Shown piece after piece: positions 1-6,160 of a stretch of DNA of 23,228 nucleotides. Origin of the DNA: Synergistales bacterium (lineage in GTDB: Bacteria; Synergistota; Synergistia; Synergistales; Synergistaceae); the NCBI GenBank assembly GCA_026002695.1, contig BOCB01000023.1, positions 1 through 23,228 of the forward strand, written 5' to 3'. Below the pieces are notes generated by a model. The model saw nothing but the letters and a program-made list of their open reading frames with translations, was not told the origin of the DNA and did no database searches. Within the stretch, counting starts at the first letter, position 1. Each line of letters starts with the position of its first letter. A program made the position numbers and the translations under genes.

Positions 1-685
1 AAGTGAAAGACCGACGCCATCAGCGCGGCGTCAGCTCCGGCTTCAAACGCTTCCAGAGCGTGCCGCGACGTTCCGGCGCCGCCCGACGCTATTATCGGAA
101 TCTTGACCTCGTTCGAGACGAGCCTCAAAAAATCCGTGTCGTAGCCCCTTTAGTGCCGTCGCGATCCATCGACGTTATCAGGAGTTCGCCCGCGCCGAGC
201 CGGGCCGCCGTAACGCACCACTCGAGCCCGCCGCGCTCCGCAGGCGTCCTGCCTCCCTCTATGAAGACGCGCCACTCGCCCGCCTCCCTCTTTACGTCAA
301 CCGCCACGACCACCGCCTGACTGCCGAGAAGCGACGCGCACTCCGTTATCAGCTCAGGGCGGCGGACGGCGGCGGTGTTGAGCGATATTTTATCCGCGCC
401 GAGGGCGATGAGGCCAACCGCGTCGCGGTCGCTCGATATACCGCCCCCTACGGTAAACGGTATGGATATGGCGTCCGCAACGACGCTCACCCATTCGAGC
501 ATGGTCGCCCGACGCTCCTTCGACGCCGTGATGTCGAGGAAGGTCAGCTCGTCCGCTCCCTCGTCCATATAAGCCGCGGCAAGCGAGGCCGGGTCTCCCG
601 CGTCCCTCAGGTTCACGAAGTTCACGCCCTTGACGACGCGCCCGTCCTTTACGTCAAGGCAGGGTATTATCCTCTTGGTCAGCAT
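1..685 (-). pseudogene. hisF: Imidazole glycerol phosphate synthase cyclase subunit HisF, frameshifted, 3' end outside window
   Basis: HisF is the (beta/alpha)8 cyclase that turns PRFAR plus HisH-derived ammonia into imidazole glycerol phosphate and AICAR in histidine synthesis. The start MLTKRIIPCLDVKDGRVVKG, the FTVGGGI phosphate loop, GADKISLNTAA and LITSMDRDGTK are typical. The ATG at 685 directly follows the hisH stop, so the pair is co-translated. After DGTKG the frame runs into ATTRIF and a TGA at 125. In the next frame the usual sequence continues (YDTDFLRLVSNEVKIP, then IIASGGAG, then AALMASVFH) to the window edge. One base is missing in the C-run at 145-148: a fifth base would restore the family's GGYD. 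About 20-30 C-terminal residues would lie outside the window. It is either a recent null mutation or a homopolymer sequencing/assembly error, and the intact downstream frame makes an error quite likely. Confidence 0.93.
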
Positions 686-1342
686 TTATAATTCATTCCC
701 CTTGCCGGCAAAATATTTTATCGCGCGGCCGAGGAATTTTACGCCGCCGGGCCCGCTTCTCTCGGGATGAAACTGGAATCCCGCGACATGCCCGTTCCTC
801 AGAATCGAGCAGAACTCCACGCCGTCAACCGCGGTCGATGCCGCGCAGTGCCGCGAGGACGATACGGCAAAGCCGTGGACGAAATAAAAAAACTGATCGC
901 CGTCCATGCAGCAGGCGGGAAAATTTTCGGCGCCTCCGCGCGGCGCCGCCGTGTTCCAACCCATGTGCGGGATTTTTTTGATGCCGGACAGCTCCCTTAC
1001 CTCGCCGTCGGCAAAACCAAGCCCGCGAGTCTCGGCGCCGCCTTCCGCGCTTACCTCGCACAACAGCTGCATACCAAGGCATATGCCGAGCAGCGGACGT
1101 CCCGCTTGTACCCAAGAGGAAAGCGCGCCGCTCCAGCCGGAAGAGACGAGTTTCTCCATCGCGGGGCGAAACGCGCCGACGCCGGGGAGGATTAAAAACG
1201 ACACCGCTCCGTCTATCTCCTCGGCCGATTTAAGCGGCACATGAGCAAAGCCCAACGACACGAGCGCGCGCCGAACGTTGCCCAAATTTCCCGCCCCGTA
1301 ATCTATAACTCCGACTGTAATTCCGTCATCGCAAAAACTCAA
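686..1342 (-). CDS. hisH: Imidazole glycerol phosphate synthase glutaminase subunit HisH
   Basis: This is the class I glutamine amidotransferase partner of HisF; it releases ammonia from glutamine and channels it to the cyclase. The N-terminus VGVIDYGAGNLGNV, the oxyanion region PGVGAF, the nucleophile elbow GICLGMQLL (Cys88) and the QFHPE motif (His192, Glu194) complete the catalytic triad. PHMGWN and FVHGFAV are also family motifs. The length, 218 residues, is normal. The start is a TTG at 1340-1342: an AGGGGG ribosome site lies 8 bases upstream, and no in-frame ATG exists near the conserved start. hisF follows without a gap. No other his gene is present upstream; a 220-base non-coding stretch separates it from the XRE regulator. 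Confidence 0.96.
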   Translation of the reverse strand: MSFCDDGITVGVIDYGAGNLGNVRRALVSLGFAHVPLKSAEEIDGAVSFLILPGVGAFRPAMEKLVSSGWSGALSSWVQAGRPLLGICLGMQLLCEVSAEGGAETRGLGFADGEVRELSGIKKIPHMGWNTAAPRGGAENFPACCMDGDQFFYFVHGFAVSSSRHCAASTAVDGVEFCSILRNGHVAGFQFHPERSGPGGVKFLGRAIKYFAGKGNEL

Positions 1343-1437
1343 ATGTGATACCCCCTAAGCTCGCGGCGCTGAAAGCATATCCGCGAGTTTAGATTGTACC
1401 CTAAGAATTCATTGGTTGGTAGTGAAAATCGGAACAG

Positions 1438-1456
1438 GGGCGGCATTCTGCCGCCC
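1438..1456. repeat. GGGCGGC/GCCGCCC palindrome, member of an intergenic hairpin family
   Basis: A 7-bp perfect stem with a 5-base loop sits inside the hisH-XRE intergenic region (1343-1561). It has the same GGGGCGGC-n5-GCCG core as the hairpins at 15026-15044 and 15070-15088. It is not followed by a T-tract in either direction. The rest of this gap shows no convincing gene. A minus-strand open frame through it reads across the palindrome and looks non-coding. Confidence 0.6.
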
Positions 1457-1561
1457 GTTTCCCCACATTCGACCGTTCCGTTAACCCCGCCCGTTCCATC
1501 ACATTTGCCCGTTATGGGCTTGCGCGGAAAATTTGAACCTGTGGTTTTGAGGAAAGTCCAA

Positions 1562-2011
1562 TTATTTTTCAATCGTGTTCGTCTGTGAGTCCCGCCGCGT
1601 TTGTCGTTCTTTCTTCCGCTCCGTGTATCTCAAAAAGGCGACATAACTCATAGCTTTTTCGACGCAGTCTTTGGGGAGAGTTCCGATAATTGAGCATAGT
1701 TTTCTGTACGAATCCATGGACTCCGTGTCTTCCGCGAGCGTCTTTCTGAGCGCGTCTCCCGAGTGCGGAGCGGACGGCTCCGCGCTGTCCGTGCGCCCGA
1801 CGAGATAATCGACGGATACTCCGAAGAAATCGGCGAGAAGCAAGATCATATTCAAACTCGGTGATTTCTGAGCGTTCTCCAGATTACCGATGGTATTGGG
1901 TTTGCTTTCCACAGCATCGCCCACGTCCTTTAGTGTCATGTGCCGAGAAAGACGCAGTTCTCGCAAACGCCTAGCAAAAACATTCAAATCCATAATGAAA
2001 AGACCCATCAT
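1562..2011 (-). CDS. XRE-family transcriptional regulator (Cro/CI-type helix-turn-helix)
   Basis: A DNA-binding repressor-like protein of 149 residues. The start is taken at the ATG at 2011 because an AGGAG ribosome site (2019-2023) lies 7 bases upstream; the longer frame to 2077 would start inside an operator-like palindrome. Residues about 12-72 form an HTH_3 domain: RRLRELRLSRHMTLKDVGDA, then NTIGNLENAQKSPSLNMI, then LADFFGVSVDYLVGRTD. A short C-terminal region with a basic, Gln/Arg-rich tail follows, with no recognisable sensor domain. The gene faces a strong plus-strand promoter with two 15-bp palindromes just upstream (2046-2060, 2077-2091), so it probably represses that promoter and perhaps itself. 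The target would be the secreted Ig-like protein downstream. The target is inferred; the HTH family is clear. Confidence 0.88.
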   Translation of the reverse strand: MMGLFIMDLNVFARRLRELRLSRHMTLKDVGDAVESKPNTIGNLENAQKSPSLNMILLLADFFGVSVDYLVGRTDSAEPSAPHSGDALRKTLAEDTESMDSYRKLCSIIGTLPKDCVEKAMSYVAFLRYTERKKERQTRRDSQTNTIEK

Positions 2012-2039
2012 CAAAAAACTCCTGTCACCAAAAAGCTCC

Positions 2040-2068
2040 TTGACATCTTCTAAATGAAGAAATAAAAT
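2040..2068 (+). promoter_or_regulatory. Near-consensus sigma-A promoter facing the Ig-like surface protein
   Basis: TTGACA (2040-2045), a 17-base spacer and TAAAAT (2063-2068). The predicted transcription start is near 2075. The spacer is almost filled by a palindrome (2046-2060), and a second palindrome overlaps the start site (2077-2091). Transcription would run through a long leader into the gene at 2357. Confidence 0.7.
2046..2060. promoter_or_regulatory. Operator-like palindrome 1 (TCTTC-n5-GAAGA)
   Basis: A 15-bp dyad with 5-bp perfect arms, placed between the -35 and -10 hexamers of the promoter at 2040-2068. It matches the second palindrome at 2077-2091 in its outer TCTTC/GAAGA arms. 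The centres are 31 bases apart, about three helical turns. It is a likely binding site for the adjacent XRE protein (inference). Confidence 0.6.
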
Positions 2069-2076
2069 ACGATACA

Positions 2077-2091
2077 TCTTCTAACAGAAGA
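2077..2091. promoter_or_regulatory. Operator-like palindrome 2 (TCTTCT-n3-AGAAGA)
   Basis: A 15-bp dyad with perfect 6-bp arms at the expected transcription start of the plus-strand promoter. It is the better-formed partner of the palindrome at 2046-2060. Binding at both sites on the same DNA face would block the promoter. Confidence 0.6.
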
Positions 2092-2356
2092 GAGCCGTTT
2101 TTCTATGTGCCGTGTCGGCATAACAAAATCCGTCAATGCGCACACTCGCGGCAGCTTGACTGAAATGACGGCGCAAAACAACAAAGCGCCCCCACAAGGA
2201 GATGACGCCCATCGCCTGAAGGCAGAATATAACCCTTTGAACGCACCATTGACACGCTCTCGCGAGGCGTTCCCTCGCCCACGGAATCAACTGCGGGAAA
2301 AGAGAGCCTATCCATAAGATTTTAACATGTGAGAGGAAAAGGAGTGAAAGGAAATT
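2092..2356 (+). other. Long untranslated leader of the Ig-like protein gene; no gene recognised
   Basis: About 265 bases lie between the operator region and the ATG at 2357. Open frames on both strands exist (for example a 70-codon plus-strand frame from 2105), but none has a convincing ribosome site or a protein-like composition. One small hairpin is visible: GCGAGG/CCTCGC with a 5-base loop at 2262-2278. I could not match the leader to a known riboswitch class by eye. Confidence 0.4.
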
Positions 2357-3613
2357 ATGAAACAAAATCGCGGAAATGGTGGTTTGAGGTTGTCCTTTTT
2401 GGTGTTGCTGTTAGCCGTTGGCTTCGCGCTTGCCGGCAGCGCCGCTTATGCGTTGTCCCCGTCGCCTTATTTTACTACGCAGCCGAGAGATCAGGCTGTA
2501 TCAGTCGGAGGAACCGCCAACTTCGAAATAAACGTCAGCGGACTCTACACTTCGTATAGAGGGAACGAATTTCGGTGGGAGGTTGCGACACCCGATAAGC
2601 CGAACAATTTTAAGCTTTTGAAGAACGAAGTAGGTCTTCCGGTTAAGATTGACATAACACCGGACGGGGTTGGAGTAAGCGTCCGCGACGGGGGGCGGCA
2701 TTTGGAACTTAGCAAGGTAACGGCCGAGATGAATGGTTGGCGAATACGTTGCTCTGTTACAACATACTACCAAGAGTATAATTCTTACACTGATGGTTAT
2801 GATTACACTGACGGCAGTGTAACATCGAACACAGTGACTCTGACTGTGACGGGCGGCGGAACTCCTACGCCTCCCTCTCAGGAACCCACCGCAACCCCGC
2901 AAATCACATCTCAGCCCCGGTCTCAGACCGCGCCGCCCGGAAGCGACGCGGCATTCAGCGTCACGGCAACGGGGAACGCGCTCACATACCAGTGGCAAAA
3001 GTCAGATAACGGAGGCGCGTGGCGTGATGTAACGGACGGGACTTATTACAGCGGCGCGAAGACGGCGAGCCTGACCGTCCGTAATGTATATGTGAGCACT
3101 GACGACGGAGACAAGTATCGCGTCGTAGTCTCGAACGCTACCGCTTCCCTGACTTCCGACGCGGCGACGCTGACCGTGGCGTCTTCAGTAACTCCGACAA
3201 CTCCGACCGTATCGACGCCGAGCGCGACTCCGTCCGGAGGCAGCTACACTTCGGCGCAGAGCGTGAGCCTTTTCTGCGCGACATCGGGCGCCGCGATCCA
3301 CTACACGCTCGACGGCTCGACACCGACCTCGGCTTCCGCGACTTACAGCGGTACGCCAATTTCGATATCCTCCACCACGACGCTGAAGGCCATAGCGACA
3401 AAGTCAGGCTCTTCCAACAGCTCAGTCTTGACCGCTGCGTACACGATAACGAAGGAATCAAAGGAATCAAATCCTCCCGACAGGGACGATAGTGATAGCA
3501 GTGGTAACAGCAGCGGTAACAGCAGCGGCGGCGGCGGTTGCGACGCTGGCTTCGGCGCGATCAGCCTGATGGTTCTCGCCGGTGCGGCGGTGATTCTCCG
3601 CAATAAGAGGTAA
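2357..3613 (+). CDS. Secreted Ig-like / chitobiase-C-like surface protein with Synerg-CTERM sorting signal
   Basis: A 418-residue exported protein. Residues 1-32 are a signal peptide (basic start, LSFLVLLLAVGFALAGSAA core, probable cleavage after AYA at 30-32). Two Ig-like domains follow at about 35-165 and 182-276, each opening with a TQPR or SQPR strand; the second has YQWQKS and DKYRVVVSN strands. Residues about 284-365 match the chitobiase/beta-hexosaminidase C-terminal-like domain (GAAIHYTLDGSTPTS, TTLKAIATKSG). A Ser/Asn/Gly linker leads to GGCDAGFG at 393-400, a hydrophobic stretch and RNKR. This is the Synerg-CTERM signature, which marks proteins processed and anchored in Synergistota. 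The partner sorting enzyme is not in the window. An AAAGGA ribosome site precedes the ATG. It probably serves adhesion or display at the cell surface; no catalytic domain is visible. Confidence 0.9.
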   Translation: MKQNRGNGGLRLSFLVLLLAVGFALAGSAAYALSPSPYFTTQPRDQAVSVGGTANFEINVSGLYTSYRGNEFRWEVATPDKPNNFKLLKNEVGLPVKIDITPDGVGVSVRDGGRHLELSKVTAEMNGWRIRCSVTTYYQEYNSYTDGYDYTDGSVTSNTVTLTVTGGGTPTPPSQEPTATPQITSQPRSQTAPPGSDAAFSVTATGNALTYQWQKSDNGGAWRDVTDGTYYSGAKTASLTVRNVYVSTDDGDKYRVVVSNATASLTSDAATLTVASSVTPTTPTVSTPSATPSGGSYTSAQSVSLFCATSGAAIHYTLDGSTPTSASATYSGTPISISSTTTLKAIATKSGSSNSSVLTAAYTITKESKESNPPDRDDSDSSGNSSGNSSGGGGCDAGFGAISLMVLAGAAVILRNKR

Positions 3614-3646
3614 TCCGAAGGGGCGGCTATTACGCGGCCGCTCATA

Positions 3647-3691
3647 TTCATCAAACAGGGGCGGGATTAAATCCCGCCCCTGTTTGATGAA
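3647..3691. terminator. Very strong 21-bp hairpin (terminator-like) after the surface protein gene
   Basis: Perfect 21-bp arms (3647-3667 and 3671-3691) with a 3-base loop. The core is CAGGGGCGGGAT/ATCCCGCCCCTG, of the same GGGGCG type as other palindromes in the window. A second perfect hairpin, CGGACGC-AA-GCGTCCG, follows directly at 3692-3707. There is no T-tract, so it may act as an mRNA 3' stabiliser or a Rho-type end rather than a classical intrinsic terminator. Confidence 0.65.
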
Positions 3692-3693
3692 CG

Positions 3694-3745
3694 GACGCAA
3701 GCGTCCGAGACATATTATTTTCTCACCTCCCCCGGCTTCCTCGGC
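3694..3745 (-). pseudogene. Relic of a PIN-toxin/antitoxin junction (vapBC-like)
   Basis: Read on the minus strand, this stretch aligns with the antitoxin-toxin overlap at 9280-9320. Antitoxin-like codons give AEEAG, then a GTG overlap start and the peptide V-R-K-stop-Y-V-S-D-A-C-V-R. The corresponding peptide at 9270-9303 is MTKQYILDACAL. Identity is clear at K, Y and DAC, and the fourth codon is TAA where the other copy has CAA. Nothing else of either gene remains. It is debris, not a working gene. Confidence 0.6.
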
Positions 3746-3759
3746 ATCGCAAGAATTAT

Positions 3760-3788
3760 TTGACATTTCCGATAGTGTAGTGTAATAT
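3760..3788 (+). promoter_or_regulatory. Promoter of the dehydratase-transporter operon
   Basis: TTGACA (3760-3765), a 17-base spacer and TAATAT (3783-3788). The predicted start is near 3795, giving a leader of about 75 bases before the TTG start at 3869. No operator palindrome is obvious. Confidence 0.65.
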
Positions 3789-3868
3789 TCTTACGTTATA
3801 AAACCCATTAAATAGATATGTTTATACTGATTATTTTTCACGTTTACCCGAATAAGGAGGTTATTTCG

Positions 3869-5044
3869 TTGAAAGTTACGCAAGTTGAGATATTGCACGT
3901 ACACAGACGCCCTAACAGCGGACAGCGGCCGATTTTGGTGTGGGTGGATACGGACGAGGGGATTTATGGGCTCGGCGAGGCCGGTATGGCTTACGGAGCG
4001 GGCGGCAGCGCGGCGGTCGGCATGATAAAGGACCTTGCCGCGTTCCTCATCGGGCGGGATCCGTTCGACACGGAGGCCATATGGGAGAGATTCTTCAAAA
4101 AGACTTTTTGGGGACAGGGCGGCGGTACAGTGATCTTTTCAGGCATCAGCGCCCTCGATACCGCTTTGTGGGATATAAAGGGCAAGGCGCTCTCGCTGCC
4201 GCTTTACAAACTTCTCGGCGGCAAGGTTCAAAAGGATCTGCGCGTTTACGCGTCGCAGCTGCAGTTTGGATGGGGGCCGGTCAGAGGGGGCAAAGGCCGG
4301 AAAGAGGAGTACGCCGAGGAAGCGCGGAAAGCCGTCGCCGACGGTTACGACGCGGTGAAGGTCGACGTCCTCGCGCTGAACGACGAGGGCACGAACGAGA
4401 ACGTACACGTCGAGGGGCCGCTGCCGCGCGGTATCGTAAGGCGCGGGGCGGAGAGGGTAGCCGTGATAAGGGAGGCTGTCGGCCCTGACGTGGATATAAT
4501 AATCGAAAACCACGCGAACACCGACATTGTGAGCGCCGTCCAGTTCGCGCGCGCCGTGGAGGAGTACGGCATTTTCTTCTATGAGGAGATAAACACTCCG
4601 CTCAACCCGCCTCTGCTGAAAAAAGCGAAGGAGAAAATAAACATACCCATCGCGTCGGGCGAGCGCATATACGGACGGTGGGGTTACAGGCCGTTTTTCG
4701 ACGATCACTCCATCGACGTGGCGCAGCCCGATATAGGGTCGTGCGGGGGCATATCGGAGTTCAAAAAGATCGCCGAGCTGGCGCATCTCTACGAGATAAC
4801 GGTGCAGGCGCATGTCGCCGGCACTGGCGTCGCCGAGGCGTCCGCCATTCACGCGGAGACCGCCATACCGAATTTCTGCATACACGAGCATCATCAAAAG
4901 GCGCTCCTGCCGGAATACATCGGACTATGCGCCCACGAGTACCGCCCCGTGAACGGACGCTACACAGCGCCGGAGCTGCCGGGCATCGGACAGGATATAA
5001 CCGACATGGCTTACAAGGAGTCGGACAGGGTGTTGGTAAAGTAA
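3869..5044 (+). CDS. Enolase-superfamily (mandelate racemase/muconate lactonizing-type) sugar-acid dehydratase
   Basis: A metal-dependent enzyme that abstracts the alpha-proton of a carboxylate; family members dehydrate acid sugars such as galactonate. The start is a TTG at 3869, with AAGGAGG 8 bases upstream; this gives 391 residues, normal for the family. The N-terminal capping domain covers about 1-115 and the barrel follows. Visible barrel residues, numbered from this start: VKVDV (Lys164, Asp166), IIIENH (Glu213, His215, in the place of Asp-x-His in galactonate dehydratase), YEEI (Glu239), SGER (Glu265), QPDIG (Asp288) and QAHVAG (His315). SGERIYGRWGYRPFF resembles D-galactonate dehydratase. 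The substrate is unknown. It opens an operon with an SsuABC/TauABC-type transporter and an Ldh_2 dehydrogenase, which suggests action on the imported compound. Confidence 0.88.
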   Translation: MKVTQVEILHVHRRPNSGQRPILVWVDTDEGIYGLGEAGMAYGAGGSAAVGMIKDLAAFLIGRDPFDTEAIWERFFKKTFWGQGGGTVIFSGISALDTALWDIKGKALSLPLYKLLGGKVQKDLRVYASQLQFGWGPVRGGKGRKEEYAEEARKAVADGYDAVKVDVLALNDEGTNENVHVEGPLPRGIVRRGAERVAVIREAVGPDVDIIIENHANTDIVSAVQFARAVEEYGIFFYEEINTPLNPPLLKKAKEKINIPIASGERIYGRWGYRPFFDDHSIDVAQPDIGSCGGISEFKKIAELAHLYEITVQAHVAGTGVAEASAIHAETAIPNFCIHEHHQKALLPEYIGLCAHEYRPVNGRYTAPELPGIGQDITDMAYKESDRVLVK

Positions 5045-5079
5045 AGGGAAGGCTTATTCAGTGAAGGGAGGTGATTTTT

Positions 5080-5904
5080 ATGGGCGAATCAACTAAAAAT
5101 ACGGGCGGCGGGCTCGGCGCGGGAGCGCGTTTTTTCACGAATACAGCCGGATTTTTTAAGCGCGGAGCCGCGATTTTCGTATTTTGGGCGATTTGGGAGG
5201 CTCTGCCGCAGCTTGGGATAGTCGCGCCGTTTTTCCTGCCCCCCTTTTCCGTCGTTGCGGAGACCATAGGGGGTATGGCGGCGGACGGCGAGCTCGTCAA
5301 CCATCTCGCGGCGAGTTTGAAGCGCGCGCTTACGGGCTTCGCTATGGGAATGTGCGTATCGGTTCCGCTGGGGCTGCTGATAGGCTGGTTCAAGCCGGTA
5401 TCGAAATTCCTCGACCCGCTGCTCCAAGTGTTCAGGCAGACTTCAGCGCTGGCGCTCTTTCCTGTATTTATCCTTTTTTTCGGGATAGGCGAGGTCTCAA
5501 AAATAGCCATCATATACTGGGGCGCGCAGTGGGCTATCCTGCTGAACACAACGGCCGGCGTCAGAAACGTAGACCCGCTTCTGATCAAGGCCGCGCGTTC
5601 GATGGCGGCGTCCGACCTCACGATATTCCGCCGCGTGGTGCTGCCGGCGTCCCTGCCCTACATATTCACGGGCGCGCGCCTCAGCGCGACTACTTCCATT
5701 CTCGTTCTGACGGCGGCCGAGATGGTAGGCGCGAAGGCGGGGCTGGGCTTCCTGGTTTTCGACGCGCAGCAGAAATTCGAGATACCGCGCATGTACGCCG
5801 GGATAGTTTTGATGTCAATCCTCGGCTTCACGGCGAACTATCTCATACTTTCGCTCGAGAAGCGCTGGACATCATGGAAGGGGGATCTCCTTCCGCAAAC
5901 ATAA
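5080..5904 (+). CDS. ABC transporter permease, SsuC/TauC type
   Basis: Membrane subunit of an importer for nitrate/sulfonate/taurine-like small anions (BPD_transp_1 domain). The start is the ATG at 5080, with a GGGAGGTGA ribosome site at 5066-5074; a GTG within that site is a poor alternative. The protein has 274 residues with about six hydrophobic segments, for example AAIFVFWAIWEAL and GFAMGMCVSVPLGLLIGWF. The EAA-loop sequence that contacts the ATPase is AARSMAASDLTIFRRVVLPA followed by LPYIFTGARLS. It lies 35 bases after the dehydratase. Its own binding protein and ATPase are encoded downstream, split by a 256-base repeat-rich gap and by the dehydrogenase gene. Confidence 0.92.
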   Translation: MGESTKNTGGGLGAGARFFTNTAGFFKRGAAIFVFWAIWEALPQLGIVAPFFLPPFSVVAETIGGMAADGELVNHLAASLKRALTGFAMGMCVSVPLGLLIGWFKPVSKFLDPLLQVFRQTSALALFPVFILFFGIGEVSKIAIIYWGAQWAILLNTTAGVRNVDPLLIKAARSMAASDLTIFRRVVLPASLPYIFTGARLSATTSILVLTAAEMVGAKAGLGFLVFDAQQKFEIPRMYAGIVLMSILGFTANYLILSLEKRWTSWKGDLLPQT

Positions 5905-5910
5905 TTAAAG

Positions 5911-6020
5911 ATAAATGCTGATTTATTGTTAGGAGCCTAAAGGGTAACGATAAAAATCCTGGCCAGCTCTACATCCCAAAACGGCTAAATTCCATTTTGG
6001 GCGATTTAATCAGCGCTTAC
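5911..6020 (+). repeat. MITE-like element, copy A
   Basis: A 110-bp element within the operon, starting 7 bases after the permease stop. The ends are ATAAATGCTGATT and AATCAGCGCTTAC, imperfect inverted repeats. Internal features shared with the copies at 19243-19350 and 20257-20365 are TTATTGTTAGGAGCCTAA, GGGTAACGATAAAAA and AAAACGGC-n-AAATTCCATTTTGG. The last can fold into its own stem. It has no coding capacity. Confidence 0.8.
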
Positions 6021-6043
6021 TAAGAATTAAAGATTTTATAATA

Positions 6044-6092
6044 AGGGTCAAGGGTGACAACCCTTGTTGGGGTGCGGGGCGAACAGCCCCGC
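6044..6092. repeat. Two-hairpin intergenic element, copy 1
   Basis: Hairpin 1 is CAAGGGTGACAACCCTTG (6049-6066), a 7-bp stem with a GACA loop. Hairpin 2 is GCGGGGC-GAACA-GCCCCGC (6074-6092). Hairpin 1 is repeated exactly at 21934-21951. There, hairpin 2 has a different but still perfectly paired stem. It lies between the permease and binding-protein genes and may tune or partly end transcription. Confidence 0.65.
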
Positions 6093-6120
6093 GGTCTTAG
6101 GTTTAGTCATTACGTGACTA

Positions 6121-6144
6121 CTCGAAAACTCGAAAACTCGAAAG
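6121..6144 (+). repeat. Short tandem repeat (CTCGAAAA)x3 before the binding protein gene
   Basis: Three 8-base units, the last differing at its final base, lie 16 bases upstream of the predicted ATG at 6161. They could affect leader structure. Three copies is too few to argue for phase variation. Confidence 0.55.
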
Positions 6145-6160
6145 GACAAGTGATGCAATT

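Noticed and set aside
121..170. Programmed -1 frameshift in hisF
   Set aside because: The T-AAA-GGG-G context does not allow good re-pairing in both ribosomal sites, and no downstream stimulatory stem is obvious. HisF is not known to use recoding.
1339..1572. 77-codon minus-strand ORF ending at the hisH start
   Set aside because: It overlaps the end of the XRE gene and reads through the GGGCGGC palindrome. It has no ribosome site and no protein-like pattern. The stop/start overlap with hisH looks accidental.
2105..2317. 70-codon plus-strand ORF in the same leader
   Set aside because: No ribosome site and a composition unlike its neighbours. Kept only as part of the leader.
2081..2365. 94-codon minus-strand ORF in the surface-protein leader
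   Set aside because: It needs a TTG start within the ribosome-site region of the 2357 gene, has no ribosome site of its own, and runs through both the promoter and the operators.
5184..5921. Long alternative frames overlapping the permease, dehydratase, recD2, S2 and proS genes
   Set aside because: They are shadows produced by GC-rich codon bias. Each lies within a gene with clear family motifs.
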